Shown here in pieces: positions 43,897 through 52,795 of a DNA stretch of 64,000 bases; position 1 is the first letter of the stretch, and each line of letters opens with the position of its first letter. Under the pieces are notes generated by a model that was given only the letters and a program-made list of their open reading frames with translations, was not told the origin of the DNA and did no database searches. The translations under genes and the position numbers were made by a program. This DNA comes from Flavobacterium sp. (GTDB lineage: Bacteria > Bacteroidota > Bacteroidia > Flavobacteriales > Flavobacteriaceae): assembly GCF_028689845.1 (NCBI RefSeq), contig NZ_JAQVCH010000003.1, positions 40,787-104,786 of the forward strand, read 5' to 3'.

Positions 43897-44659
43897 ATAT
43901 TTTATTTTTTGTGAGCCAAGTCAATAGAATTTGGTTAAATTCGTCTGGACGTTCCATCATGGCTGCATGACCGCATTGATCTATCCAAAATAAATCGGAT
44001 ACAGGCAACAGTTTGTGAAATTCTTCAGCGACTTCTGGCGGAGTTACTTTGTCATTTTTTCCCCAAATTAAACAAGTGGGTACTGGCATTTTAGGCAAAT
44101 CTTTTGCCATATTATGACGAATAGCACTTTTTGCAATAGTAAGTGTTTTAATCACTTTAATACGGTCATTTACAATGTTAAAAACATCGTCTACAACTTC
44201 TTTTGTTGCCATATTGGGGTCATAAAAAACAGCTTGTGTTTTCTGTTTAATATATTCATAATCACCTCGTTTAGGATAGGTGTCACCCATCGCACTTTCA
44301 TAAAGGCCTGAGCTTCCGGTTAATACCATGGCGGTAACTTTTTCAGGGTACATTTTGGTATGGTATAAAGCAACGTGACCACCTAATGAATTACCCAATA
44401 AAATTACCTTGTCAAATCCTTTAAACGTGATGAAGTCTTTTACAAATTTAGCAAAAGCTTTGACATTGGTTTTTAAAATATTTTGGGTGTAAAGAGGTAG
44501 TTCCGGAATAACAACTTTATAGCCATTTTGAGGAAAAAAATTGGCAACACCACTAAAATTGCTTAGCCCTCCCATGAGTCCATGCAATACAATGATTGGC
44601 GTTCCTTCACCCGCTTCAAAATAACTATATTTTCCTTCTTTTTTAAATTGTTGTTCCAT
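43895..44659 (-). CDS. alpha/beta fold hydrolase
   Basis: A 254-aa Abhydrolase_1 protein. The oxyanion region is VLHGLMGGLSNF, the nucleophile elbow GNSLGGH, the acid is in WGKNDKVTPPE, and the catalytic His is in DQCGHAAMMERPDEF. No signal peptide. The substrate is not evident. It is led by a minus-strand TATATTTG -7 box at 44686-44693. Confidence 0.88.
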   Translation of the reverse strand: MEQQFKKEGKYSYFEAGEGTPIIVLHGLMGGLSNFSGVANFFPQNGYKVVIPELPLYTQNILKTNVKAFAKFVKDFITFKGFDKVILLGNSLGGHVALYHTKMYPEKVTAMVLTGSSGLYESAMGDTYPKRGDYEYIKQKTQAVFYDPNMATKEVVDDVFNIVNDRIKVIKTLTIAKSAIRHNMAKDLPKMPVPTCLIWGKNDKVTPPEVAEEFHKLLPVSDLFWIDQCGHAAMMERPDEFNQILLTWLTKNKI

Positions 44660-44685
44660 TCAAAATCACAGCTTTCAATTGCACA

Positions 44686-44693
44686 CAAATATA
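44686..44693 (-). promoter_or_regulatory. -7 box of hydrolase promoter
   Basis: Minus strand reads TATATTTG, 27 bp before the ATG at 44659. Confidence 0.5.
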
Positions 44694-44825
44694 TGATTTT
44701 ATCTATAAAAATGATGTTTTAACACGATTATTTGATGGATTAAATAATTAAAATCGACAACTCTTATAAAATTCTAGTTATCAGCATTTTTAAACCCTTT
44801 TAAATATTAATATGCTTTCCTCTGT

Positions 44826-44851
44826 GAATTATAATTGGAAAATTATAATTC
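44826..44851. repeat. perfect 11-bp inverted repeat upstream of dcw cluster
   Basis: GAATTATAATT, 4 nt (ggaa), AATTATAATTC. It sits in the roughly 320-bp gap between the hydrolase and mraZ promoters. Several ATTCAAT words follow between 44848 and 44940. It could be an operator, or a hairpin ending antisense transcripts. Confidence 0.5.
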
Positions 44852-44939
44852 AATGAAGCATTGAGATTCAATTCAATCCGCATGTTTTGGGCAATTTTTT
44901 GTTTTTTTGATTCAATTCCTCTTTTTATTCTAATTCAAT

Positions 44940-44997
44940 GTGGGAAGTAAAGTGGTAAAACTTATTAACAAAGTGGTATTTTGTGGTAAATTGTGGT
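44940..44997 (+). promoter_or_regulatory. MraZ-type operator: phased GTGG(T/G) boxes
   Basis: GTGGG at 44940 and GTGGT at 44952, 44973, 44983 and 44993; the last three are spaced exactly 10 bp. In E. coli, MraZ binds direct TGGG-type repeats with 10-bp period upstream of its own gene and represses the dcw cluster (established knowledge). The boxes overlap the expected -33 region of the promoter at 45008, which fits autorepression. Confidence 0.75.
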
Positions 44998-45007
44998 AAA
45001 AACTTTT

Positions 45008-45015
45008 TATATTTG
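45008..45015 (+). promoter_or_regulatory. -7 box of the dcw cluster promoter
   Basis: TATATTTG. Candidate -33 words (TTTG at 44980, TTG at 44991) are 24 and 14 bp away, both outside ideal spacing, consistent with a promoter controlled by the adjacent MraZ boxes. Predicted transcription start near 45020. Confidence 0.65.
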
Positions 45016-45025
45016 CTTTCAATCC

Positions 45026-45046
45026 ATGAAAATTGTAACGTGTTGA
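45026..45046 (+). CDS. six-codon leader ORF overlapping mraZ start
   Basis: ATG at 45026 encodes MKIVTC and stops at TGA 45044-45046, which overlaps the mraZ TTG start at 45043-45045. It begins about 6 nt after the predicted mRNA 5' end, so ribosomes finishing here could restart at the TTG. Translation is inferred. Confidence 0.4.
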   Translation: MKIVTC

Positions 45047-45516
45047 ATACCATTATAGGAACATATGAATGTAAGGTCGATGCTAAGGGAAGGCTACTAT
45101 TGCCAGCTCCCTTAAAAAAGCAATTGTCTGCTTCCTTGCAAGAAGGTTTCGTTTTAAAGCGTTCGGTTTTTCAGCCGTGTTTGGAATTGTATCCAATGGC
45201 AGAATGGAATGTCTTGATGAGTAAAGTGAACAAGTTGAATCGCTTTAAAAAACAAAATAATGATTTCATAAGACGATTCACAGCAGGAGTTAAAGTTGTT
45301 GAAATTGATGCGTTAGGAAGGTTGTTAGTGCCGAAAGATTTAGTTCTTTTTGCCGCTATTTCAAAAGATATTGTATTGTCTTCTGCTGTGAATATTGTAG
45401 AAATTTGGGATAAAGAATTGTATGAAAAATCGATAGACGACACTGCAATTGATTTTGCCGATTTAGCGGAAGAAGTAATGGGTAATTTAAATGACGAGCC
45501 AGATGGAATATCATAA
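45043..45516 (+). CDS. mraZ: MraZ, transcriptional regulator of the dcw cluster
   Basis: 157 aa, two AbrB-like SpoVT repeats: TYECKVDAKGRLLLPAPLKKQL (first DxxGR..LP) and KVVEIDALGRLLVPKDL (second). No ATG is in frame near the conserved N-terminus NTIIGTYECK, so translation must start at the TTG at 45043 or the adjacent GTG at 45040; the TTG gives the standard length. The frame extends upstream to 44983, but that part covers the promoter. It probably represses its own operon through the boxes at 44940-44997. Confidence 0.9.
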   Translation: MNTIIGTYECKVDAKGRLLLPAPLKKQLSASLQEGFVLKRSVFQPCLELYPMAEWNVLMSKVNKLNRFKKQNNDFIRRFTAGVKVVEIDALGRLLVPKDLVLFAAISKDIVLSSAVNIVEIWDKELYEKSIDDTAIDFADLAEEVMGNLNDEPDGIS

Positions 45517-46399
45517 CCCTGTTTTATTAGAAGCATCGGTTGAAGGTTTAAATATCAAACCAGCAGGTGTTTATGTGGATGTCACTTTTGGCGGCGGAGG
45601 CCATTCTAAAGCTATTCTAAAACAATTGGATGAAAATGGAAAATTAGTGGCTTTTGATCAGGACCAAGATGCTTTAGCAAATGCCTTAGTGGATGAACGT
45701 TTTCAATTAATTAATGAAAATTTCAGAAATATTAAACGCTTTTTAAGATTTTACGGAATCAAAGAGGTGGACGGTATTTTAGCCGATTTAGGCGTTTCCT
45801 CGCACCAATTTGATGTGGCAGAACGCGGATTTTCTACCCGATTTGATGCGGGTTTGGATATGCGTATGAATCAGAATGAGATACTAAATGCTTTTACGGT
45901 TGTGAATGAGTATGCAGAAGCCGATTTAAAGCTACTATTTTCGGAATTTGGTGAGTTAACTAATGCAGCAGCGATGGCAAGTACAATTGTGCAGGCTAGG
46001 AGCGAAGAACCTATTAAAAATACAGAGCAACTTAAGCAGGTGTTATCAAGATATCTGCCCGCTCATAAAAGTCATAAAATATTAGCTCAAATCTATCAAG
46101 CCATTCGCATTGAAGTGAATCAAGAAATGGAAGTGCTAAAAGAATTTTTAGAACAGTCGTTAGACGTTTTAAAGCCAGGCGGAAGATTAAGTGTGATTTC
46201 GTATCATTCTTTAGAAGACCGACTGGTTAAGCGATTCATGAAAAACGGTTTGTTTGAAGGTGAGCCTGAAAAAGATTTTTTTGGAAATTTCAGCGTCCCT
46301 TTCAAAACCGTTGGAAAATTAATTGTGCCTACCGCAGCAGAAATTAAAATGAATAATCGAGCACGAAGTGCAAAATTAAGAATAGCAGAAAAGAAATAA
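45491..46399 (+). CDS. rsmH: 16S rRNA (cytosine1402-N4)-methyltransferase
   Basis: 302 aa, also called MraW. SAM motif DVTFGGGGHSKAIL, then FDQDQDALANA, ILADLGVSSHQFD, GLDMRMNQ, and the late SYHSLEDRLVKRF are all present. It overlaps mraZ by 26 bp from this ATG; a second ATG at 45503 (MEYHNPVLL) is also possible. Confidence 0.95.
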   Translation: MTSQMEYHNPVLLEASVEGLNIKPAGVYVDVTFGGGGHSKAILKQLDENGKLVAFDQDQDALANALVDERFQLINENFRNIKRFLRFYGIKEVDGILADLGVSSHQFDVAERGFSTRFDAGLDMRMNQNEILNAFTVVNEYAEADLKLLFSEFGELTNAAAMASTIVQARSEEPIKNTEQLKQVLSRYLPAHKSHKILAQIYQAIRIEVNQEMEVLKEFLEQSLDVLKPGGRLSVISYHSLEDRLVKRFMKNGLFEGEPEKDFFGNFSVPFKTVGKLIVPTAAEIKMNNRARSAKLRIAEKK

Positions 46400-46746
46400 T
46401 GAAAACGAGTATTTACGACATTCTTAAGGCAAGATTTTTAGTGAATGAAGACGCCGTTAAAAATTGGCGATTTCTTGTTTTTTTGATTGTACTCGCAATG
46501 ATTATGATTGCCAATATCCATTGGTATGAAAAAAAAATATTTGAAATACTAGCCTTAAACAAAGAAGTAAAAGAATTGCGTTCAGAGTTTGTAGACAGAC
46601 GTTCAGAATTAATGAAATTAAAAATGGAAAGTACCGTATCAAAAAAAATGGAAGCAAAAGGAATCATTCCGTCCACGGTGCCGCCAACAAAAATAAAAGT
46701 TATTCAACCCAAAGAAAAATCACTCAAAGATAGAATATGGCCGTAG
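46399..46746 (+). CDS. ftsL: FtsL-like cell division protein
   Basis: A 115-aa bitopic membrane protein: a short cytoplasmic N-terminus, one membrane helix (FLVFLIVLAMIMIANIHW), then a coiled-coil (EILALNKEVKELRSEFVDRRSELM). FtsL-type proteins join FtsQ and FtsB in the divisome. Identification rests on topology and its fixed position between rsmH and ftsI. It overlaps rsmH by one base and ftsI by 10. Confidence 0.85.
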   Translation: MKTSIYDILKARFLVNEDAVKNWRFLVFLIVLAMIMIANIHWYEKKIFEILALNKEVKELRSEFVDRRSELMKLKMESTVSKKMEAKGIIPSTVPPTKIKVIQPKEKSLKDRIWP

Positions 46747-48731
46747 AAGATAAACATATCTCTTACCGAATTTACCTCGTTGCATTTCTCCTCTTTATTT
46801 TGGCGATTGCAATAGCGGTAAAATTAACCAACATTCAATGGGTGGAAGGCGATTATTATACTAAACTTGCTAAAGAACGCACCGTTAAAAATTTCGTGAT
46901 TCCGGCAAATAAAGGGAATATTTATTCGGCTGATGGAAGTTTATTGGCGACTTCTATTCCCAATTATAAAATTCGATTTGATGCCATTGCTCCCAAAAAG
47001 GTAGATTTTGATGCAAATTTGCAATCGCTTTCTGATTCCTTGTCTATTTTACTTGGTAAACCTTCTCAATTTTATAAAACAGAGTTTCTAAAAGCTAGAA
47101 GTCACAAAAACCGCTATTATTTAGTTGCTCGAAACTTGAGTTATACAGAATATATGCGAATCAAACGTTTTCCGCTTTTTAATAAAGGACCTTATAAGGG
47201 AGGAATTATCACAGAGCAACAAACAGTTCGTGAGCATCCGATAGGATTGGTAGCAGAACGAACGATTGGCTACGAACGCATTCGTCCCAACGGAAAACCT
47301 GACGGGAAAGGAATTGAATGGGCATTTAAAGATTATTTAAATGGAAAAGATGGCAAACGGTTAATGCAAAAAATGGCTCAAGGCCAATGGAAACCTTTGC
47401 GAGATGAAAATGAAGTGGAGCCACAAGATGGCTATGATATTATTTCAACTTTAGATGTGTATATACAAGATATTGCACACCATGCGTTGCTAAAACAACT
47501 TCAATATTATGAGGCTGATCATGGATGTGTAGTCGTGATGGAAACCAATACGGGTCATGTAAAAGCAATTTCAAATTTAGGTAGAGATTCTCAAGGAAAT
47601 TATTCTGAAACTGTCAATTATGCAGTGGCAGAATCACATGAGCCGGGCTCGACGTTTAAATTAATGGACATGTTAGCTCTTTTTGAAGATAAATTAGCCG
47701 ATACTAATACGGTTTTTGATTCTAGAGGCGGTGAAGTTATCTATCATAATAGAAAGGTTAGGGATTCTAAAAAAGGGGGCTATGGCAAAATTTCCTTAGC
47801 TCGAGGTTTTGAATTGTCTTCTAATACAGTCTTAGTGCAAGCGGTTTATGATAATTATAAGAACAATCCTAAAAAATTCGTAAACCATATTAACCGGATG
47901 AAATTGAATGAGCCATTGGGACTTCAAATTAAGGGGGAAGGAAAACCAATTATTCCACAACCAGGTGCAAAAAATTGGTACGGTACAACCTTGCCGTGGA
48001 TGGCTTATGGTTATGGGGTTTCTATGACGCCATTACAAACGCTTACACTTTATAATGCTGTGGCAAATAATGGAGAAATGGTAAAACCTTTGTTTGTCAA
48101 AGAAGTGAAGGAGTGGAATAAAACAATTAAAAAATTTGACAAAGAAGTTATCAATCCTAAAATTGCTTCGCAAGAAACCATTGATAAAGTGAAAGTGGTT
48201 CTTGAAAACGTAGTTAAAAGAGGAACGGGTTCTAAATTATATTCAAAAGATTTTTCGATGGCTGGCAAAACCGGAACAGCCCAAGTAGGCTATGCGGACA
48301 GAGCAAATTTATACTATGCATCGTCTTTTGTAGGCTATTTTCCTGCGGATAATCCAAAATATTCATGCATCGTCGTGGTGCATAAGCCTAGTGCTTCCAA
48401 GGGCTATTACGGAGCAGATGTGTCTGGACCAGTCTTTAAAAGAATTGCACAAAAAGTTTATACCGATGTGCCTTCCACTAATGAAATAAAAAATATTGAC
48501 AAGCATAATCTCTTACAAGATAAGAATTATGAATTGTTTTATACTCAAGCAAGTAGTGAACTAAGAACCGTTCCAAATCTTCGCGGAATGCCCGGAATGG
48601 ATGCCGTTGCTCTTTTGGAAAATCTAAATATCAAAGTAAAATTAGTTGGAATTGGAAAAGTAAAAAAACAATCCATTCAGCCTGGCGAGCCTTTATTAAA
48701 AAACAGCACTATTACTTTAGAATTATCATGA
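46737..48731 (+). CDS. ftsI: division transpeptidase (PBP2/FtsI type) with PASTA domain
   Basis: 664 aa. An N-terminal membrane helix (IYLVAFLLFILAIAIAV), then the dimerisation domain (NKGNIYSADGSLLATS). The transpeptidase domain has S305-TFK308 (EPGSTFKLM), SSN in FELSSNTVLV, and KTG in MAGKTGTAQVGY. One C-terminal PASTA domain begins VPNLRGMPGMDAVALL. It makes septal peptidoglycan crosslinks. It overlaps murE by 4 bp (ATGA). Confidence 0.93.
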   Translation: MAVEDKHISYRIYLVAFLLFILAIAIAVKLTNIQWVEGDYYTKLAKERTVKNFVIPANKGNIYSADGSLLATSIPNYKIRFDAIAPKKVDFDANLQSLSDSLSILLGKPSQFYKTEFLKARSHKNRYYLVARNLSYTEYMRIKRFPLFNKGPYKGGIITEQQTVREHPIGLVAERTIGYERIRPNGKPDGKGIEWAFKDYLNGKDGKRLMQKMAQGQWKPLRDENEVEPQDGYDIISTLDVYIQDIAHHALLKQLQYYEADHGCVVVMETNTGHVKAISNLGRDSQGNYSETVNYAVAESHEPGSTFKLMDMLALFEDKLADTNTVFDSRGGEVIYHNRKVRDSKKGGYGKISLARGFELSSNTVLVQAVYDNYKNNPKKFVNHINRMKLNEPLGLQIKGEGKPIIPQPGAKNWYGTTLPWMAYGYGVSMTPLQTLTLYNAVANNGEMVKPLFVKEVKEWNKTIKKFDKEVINPKIASQETIDKVKVVLENVVKRGTGSKLYSKDFSMAGKTGTAQVGYADRANLYYASSFVGYFPADNPKYSCIVVVHKPSASKGYYGADVSGPVFKRIAQKVYTDVPSTNEIKNIDKHNLLQDKNYELFYTQASSELRTVPNLRGMPGMDAVALLENLNIKVKLVGIGKVKKQSIQPGEPLLKNSTITLELS

Positions 48732-50191
48732 TAACTTTAAAAGACATATTATATAAAGTAAATATTGAAGCTGTAAAAGGTTCAACGGATGCGGCTATTC
48801 ATAAAGTGGAATTCGATTCAAGAAAAATAGAATTCAATGATGTGTTTGTGGCCATTCGCGGTTCGGTTTCTAATGGGCATGATTTTATTGAAAAAGCATT
48901 AAATCAAGGAGCATCAGTGATTGTGTGCGATACTTTTCCAGAACGAATTGTGAATGGGGTAACCTATATTCAAGTGAAAGACACTAATCTGGCTTTGGCT
49001 TATATGGCGGCAAATTTTTATGAAAACCCTTCACGGAATTTAAAATTAGTCGGAATTACAGGAACCAATGGCAAAACCACGATTGCTTCTTTATTGTATC
49101 AATTATTTAAAAATGCGGGCTATAAAGTGGGTTTGCTTTCTACCGTCAAAATTTTGGTAGATGAAACCGAATATCCTGCAACACATACAACTCCTGATTC
49201 ACTTACCATCAATCGGTTTTTGAATCAAATGACAGAGGAAGGAATAGAATACTGTTTTATGGAAGTGAGTTCGCACGGCATTCACCAAAAACGAACCGAA
49301 GGATTACAATTTGTTGGAGGCATTTTTACCAATTTATCACATGATCATCTTGATTATCATCCTTCTTTTGCTGAATACCGCGATGTGAAAAAATCATTTT
49401 TTGACTCCTTGTCAAAAGAGGCTTTTGCTTTATCAAATAATGATGATAAAAACGGTTCGGTGATGTTGCAAAACACCAAAGCTAAAAAATTGACTTATGC
49501 CTTAAAATCGTATGCAGATTATAAAGCTACTATTTTAGAAAATCAATTAAGTGGATTATTACTAAAGATTAATGGAAATGAAGTTTGGGTAAAACTTATC
49601 GGAACCTTTAATGCCTATAATTTATTAGCAATTTACGGAACGGCAGTCGAATTAGGAATGGAAAGCTTGGAAGTATTGCGAATATTGTCTGAATTAGAAA
49701 GTGTTTCCGGCCGTTTTCAATTTATTGTATCCGATGATAAAATTACAGCCATTGTGGATTATGCTCATACGCCCGATGCTCTCGAAAATGTAATCGAAAC
49801 CATCAATGCTATTCGTACAAAAAATGAGCTACTCATTACTATTGTTGGTTGTGGTGGCGATCGCGACAAAACAAAGCGTCCGATTATGGCTCAAATTGCG
49901 TCTAACCTGAGTGACAAAGTGATCCTTACTTCGGACAATCCGCGAACGGAAGATCCGTTGGTCATTTTAGCCGATATGGAAAAAGGAATTGAACCTCAGA
50001 ATCATCGAAAAGCATTAACTATTGCAGATAGAAAACAAGCAATTAAAACCGCTTGTCAATTAGCGAGTCCGAATGATATTATTTTAATTGCTGGAAAAGG
50101 GCATGAAACCTATCAGGAAATAAAAGGGGTGCGTCATCATTTTGATGATATGGAAATGGTAAACGAATTTTTAACCGAAAGAAATAAATAG
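48728..50191 (+). CDS. murE: UDP-MurNAc-L-Ala-D-Glu:meso-DAP ligase
   Basis: Adds the third residue of the peptidoglycan stem; 487 aa. ATP site [13 protein letters not shown], the carbamylated-Lys region, and the mDAP-recognition motif DNPRTEDP are visible. DNPR indicates meso-diaminopimelate as substrate, which fits the two L,D-transpeptidases at 18.4-20.6 kb. The next gene is mraY, so murF is not in its usual place. Confidence 0.95.
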   Translation: MITLKDILYKVNIEAVKGSTDAAIHKVEFDSRKIEFNDVFVAIRGSVSNGHDFIEKALNQGASVIVCDTFPERIVNGVTYIQVKDTNLALAYMAANFYENPSRNLKLVGITGTNGKTTIASLLYQLFKNAGYKVGLLSTVKILVDETEYPATHTTPDSLTINRFLNQMTEEGIEYCFMEVSSHGIHQKRTEGLQFVGGIFTNLSHDHLDYHPSFAEYRDVKKSFFDSLSKEAFALSNNDDKNGSVMLQNTKAKKLTYALKSYADYKATILENQLSGLLLKINGNEVWVKLIGTFNAYNLLAIYGTAVELGMESLEVLRILSELESVSGRFQFIVSDDKITAIVDYAHTPDALENVIETINAIRTKNELLITIVGCGGDRDKTKRPIMAQIASNLSDKVILTSDNPRTEDPLVILADMEKGIEPQNHRKALTIADRKQAIKTACQLASPNDIILIAGKGHETYQEIKGVRHHFDDMEMVNEFLTERNK

Positions 50192-50198
50192 AACTACG

Positions 50199-51425
50199 AT
50201 GCTGTATTATTTATTTGACTACTTAGACAAAATAATGGACGTTCCTGGAACGGGTGTTTTTCAATACATTACGTTTCGTTCTGGATTGGCAGTGCTGTTA
50301 TCCTTATTGCTTTCTACAATTTTTGGAAAACGAATTATTGAATTTTTAAGAAATCAACAAGTAGGCGAAACTGTTCGGGAATTAGGTTTAGAAGGACAAA
50401 CTCAAAAAGCGGGAACGCCCACAATGGGGGGATTGATTATTATTTTAGCCACTTTAGTGCCTGTTTTATTGTTGGCAAAATTAGATAATATTTATATCAT
50501 TTTATTGATTGTAACAACATTATGGATGGGTACAATCGGATTTATAGATGATTATATAAAAATATTCAAAAAAGATAAAGAAGGCTTAAAAGGAAAATTT
50601 AAAGTTATTGGCCAAGTCGGTTTGGGCTTAATTGTAGGTTCGGTGCTCTATTTTCATCCTGGAGTGACCGTTCGAAAAGATACGCAACGAACCAATATTT
50701 TACAGCCAACAACCACAGTGGTTTCTCCAGTTCCACTAGAGGAAAAATCAACGGCTACGACAATTCCGTTTTTTAAAAATAACGAATTAAATTATGCTGA
50801 TTTTTTATCTTTTTTGGGTGAAGGATATGAACAATGGGCTTGGTTGATTTTTATTCCAATTGTGATTTTTATTATCACCGCAGTTTCCAATGGAGCTAAT
50901 TTAACCGACGGAATTGACGGTTTGGCTGCAGGAACATCGGCCATTTCGGTACTCACTTTAGGTATTTTTACGTTCGTCTCCGGTAACATCATTTTTTCAA
51001 ATTATTTGAACATTATGTATATCCCCAATTCGGGAGAGATGACCGTTTTTATTTCTGCTTTTGTGGGATCACTCATCGGATTTTTATGGTATAACAGTTA
51101 TCCAGCCGCCGTATTTATGGGCGATACGGGAAGTTTAACTATTGGTGGAATTATTGCGGTAATTGCCATTGCCATCCGTAAAGAACTTTTAATTCCTGTG
51201 CTTTGTGGTGTCTTTTTAGCAGAAAACTTATCGGTCGTATTACAAGTCAGCTATTTTAAATATACCAAAAAGAAATATGGCGAAGGAAAACGCATTTTTC
51301 TCATGTCGCCCTTGCATCACCATTATCAAAAGAAAGGCTATCACGAAAGTAAAATTGTTACTCGCTTTTGGATTGTCGGAATTTTATTAGCCATTTTATC
51401 CATTGTCACCTTAAAATTAAGATAG
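50199..51425 (+). CDS. mraY: phospho-MurNAc-pentapeptide transferase
   Basis: Makes lipid I on the inner membrane; 408 aa, about ten membrane helices. Motifs: [46 protein letters not shown] and [13 protein letters not shown] polar stretch of about 60 residues (around 150-210, [10 protein letters not shown] to NADFLSF-like region) makes it longer than E. coli MraY, as is common in Bacteroidota. Confidence 0.95.
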   Translation: MLYYLFDYLDKIMDVPGTGVFQYITFRSGLAVLLSLLLSTIFGKRIIEFLRNQQVGETVRELGLEGQTQKAGTPTMGGLIIILATLVPVLLLAKLDNIYIILLIVTTLWMGTIGFIDDYIKIFKKDKEGLKGKFKVIGQVGLGLIVGSVLYFHPGVTVRKDTQRTNILQPTTTVVSPVPLEEKSTATTIPFFKNNELNYADFLSFLGEGYEQWAWLIFIPIVIFIITAVSNGANLTDGIDGLAAGTSAISVLTLGIFTFVSGNIIFSNYLNIMYIPNSGEMTVFISAFVGSLIGFLWYNSYPAAVFMGDTGSLTIGGIIAVIAIAIRKELLIPVLCGVFLAENLSVVLQVSYFKYTKKKYGEGKRIFLMSPLHHHYQKKGYHESKIVTRFWIVGILLAILSIVTLKLR

Positions 51426-51426
51426 T

Positions 51427-52758
51427 ATGCGATTGGTTATTTTAGGTGGAGGTGAAAGCGGTATAGGAACAGCACTTTTAGGAAAGAAAAAAGGCTATGA
51501 TGTTTTTCTGTCTGATTTTGGAAAAATTAAAGAAAATTATAAAGAAGTTCTGATACTAAATGAAATTGCTTGGGAGGAAGAGAAACATACAGAAGCCCTG
51601 ATTTTAAATGCAGCAGTGGTGATGAAAAGTCCTGGTATTCCTGATACGGTGCCAATTGTAACAAAGTTAAACGCTTTGCTCATTCCGGTTATTTCAGAAA
51701 TTGAGTTTGCTGCTCCGTTTACGCAAGCCGTTACCATCGGAATTACTGGAAGTAACGGAAAAACAACTACCACGATGCTCACGTATCATCTGCTAAAAAC
51801 TGCAGGATTGAATGTGGGATTGGCGGGAAATATTGGAAAAAGTTTTGCCTGGCAAGTTGCCGATGAAGAGTTTGATGTCTATGTTTTGGAACTGAGTAGT
51901 TTTCAATTAGATGGAATCCTTAACTATAAGCCACATATCGCCATTATTACAAATATTAGTCCGGATCATTTAGATCGATATGATTACAAATATGAAAATT
52001 ACATAGCTTCAAAATTTAGAATTACCATGAATCAAACCCAAAGTGATTATTTGATTTATGATGCAGATGACGAAGCCATACAGAATTGGTTAAAAAACAA
52101 CAAAACAAAAGCGCAATTAATTCCTTTTTCGCTCCAAAACAAACCGAAAATAGGAGGATTTATTAACAACAACATTATGGAAAGCTACATCAACGAAGAA
52201 GAATTTACAATGGAAACAAAAACAATCGCTTTGGAAGGCAAACACAACATGAAAAATGCAATGGCTGCCACTTCTGTTGCTCAACTGATGCGAATCAGAA
52301 AACAAACCATCAGAGAGAGTTTATCTAGCTTTCAGGGGGTAGAGCACCGACTTGAGCGGGTTCTAAAAATTCAAAATGTGATGTATATCAATGATAGTAA
52401 AGCAACAAATGTAAACGCTACTTTTTTTGCTTTAGACAGCATGTCTTCTCCTACAGTTTGGATAGTTGGGGGCGTAGATAAAGGAAATGATTACAGCGAG
52501 TTAATGGCTATGGTTCGTGAAAAAGTAAAAGCAATTATTTGTTTAGGAGTAGATAATAAAAAAATTATTGATGCCTTCGGAAATGTCGTAGACATGATGG
52601 TAGAAGTTTCTTCTATGAATGATGCGGTTCGCACAGCTCAGCACTTAGCAGAAAAAGGAGATGCCGTTTTGTTGTCGCCTGCTTGTGCAAGTTTCGATTT
52701 GTTTGAAAATTATGAAGATAGAGGTCGTCAGTTTAAACATGCCGTTCGAGGATTATAA
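51427..52758 (+). CDS. murD: UDP-MurNAc-L-Ala:D-Glu ligase
   Basis: Adds D-Glu to the stem peptide; 443 aa. The N-terminal nucleotide fold is RLVILGGGESGIGTA, the ATP site GITGSNGKTTTT, then ELSSFQLDGI, TNISPDHLDRYD, and the C-terminal NDSKATNVNATFFALDS and LLSPACASFD. It starts one base after the mraY stop. Confidence 0.95.
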   Translation: MRLVILGGGESGIGTALLGKKKGYDVFLSDFGKIKENYKEVLILNEIAWEEEKHTEALILNAAVVMKSPGIPDTVPIVTKLNALLIPVISEIEFAAPFTQAVTIGITGSNGKTTTTMLTYHLLKTAGLNVGLAGNIGKSFAWQVADEEFDVYVLELSSFQLDGILNYKPHIAIITNISPDHLDRYDYKYENYIASKFRITMNQTQSDYLIYDADDEAIQNWLKNNKTKAQLIPFSLQNKPKIGGFINNNIMESYINEEEFTMETKTIALEGKHNMKNAMAATSVAQLMRIRKQTIRESLSSFQGVEHRLERVLKIQNVMYINDSKATNVNATFFALDSMSSPTVWIVGGVDKGNDYSELMAMVREKVKAIICLGVDNKKIIDAFGNVVDMMVEVSSMNDAVRTAQHLAEKGDAVLLSPACASFDLFENYEDRGRQFKHAVRGL

Positions 52759-52795
52759 AACTAGAATAAAATAGAACAGAAAAGTCAATTGAATT

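Noticed and set aside
44983..45042. ATG-started extension of mraZ
   Set aside because: It covers the MraZ boxes and the -7 box, and precedes the conserved N-terminus; TTG/GTG initiation is more likely.
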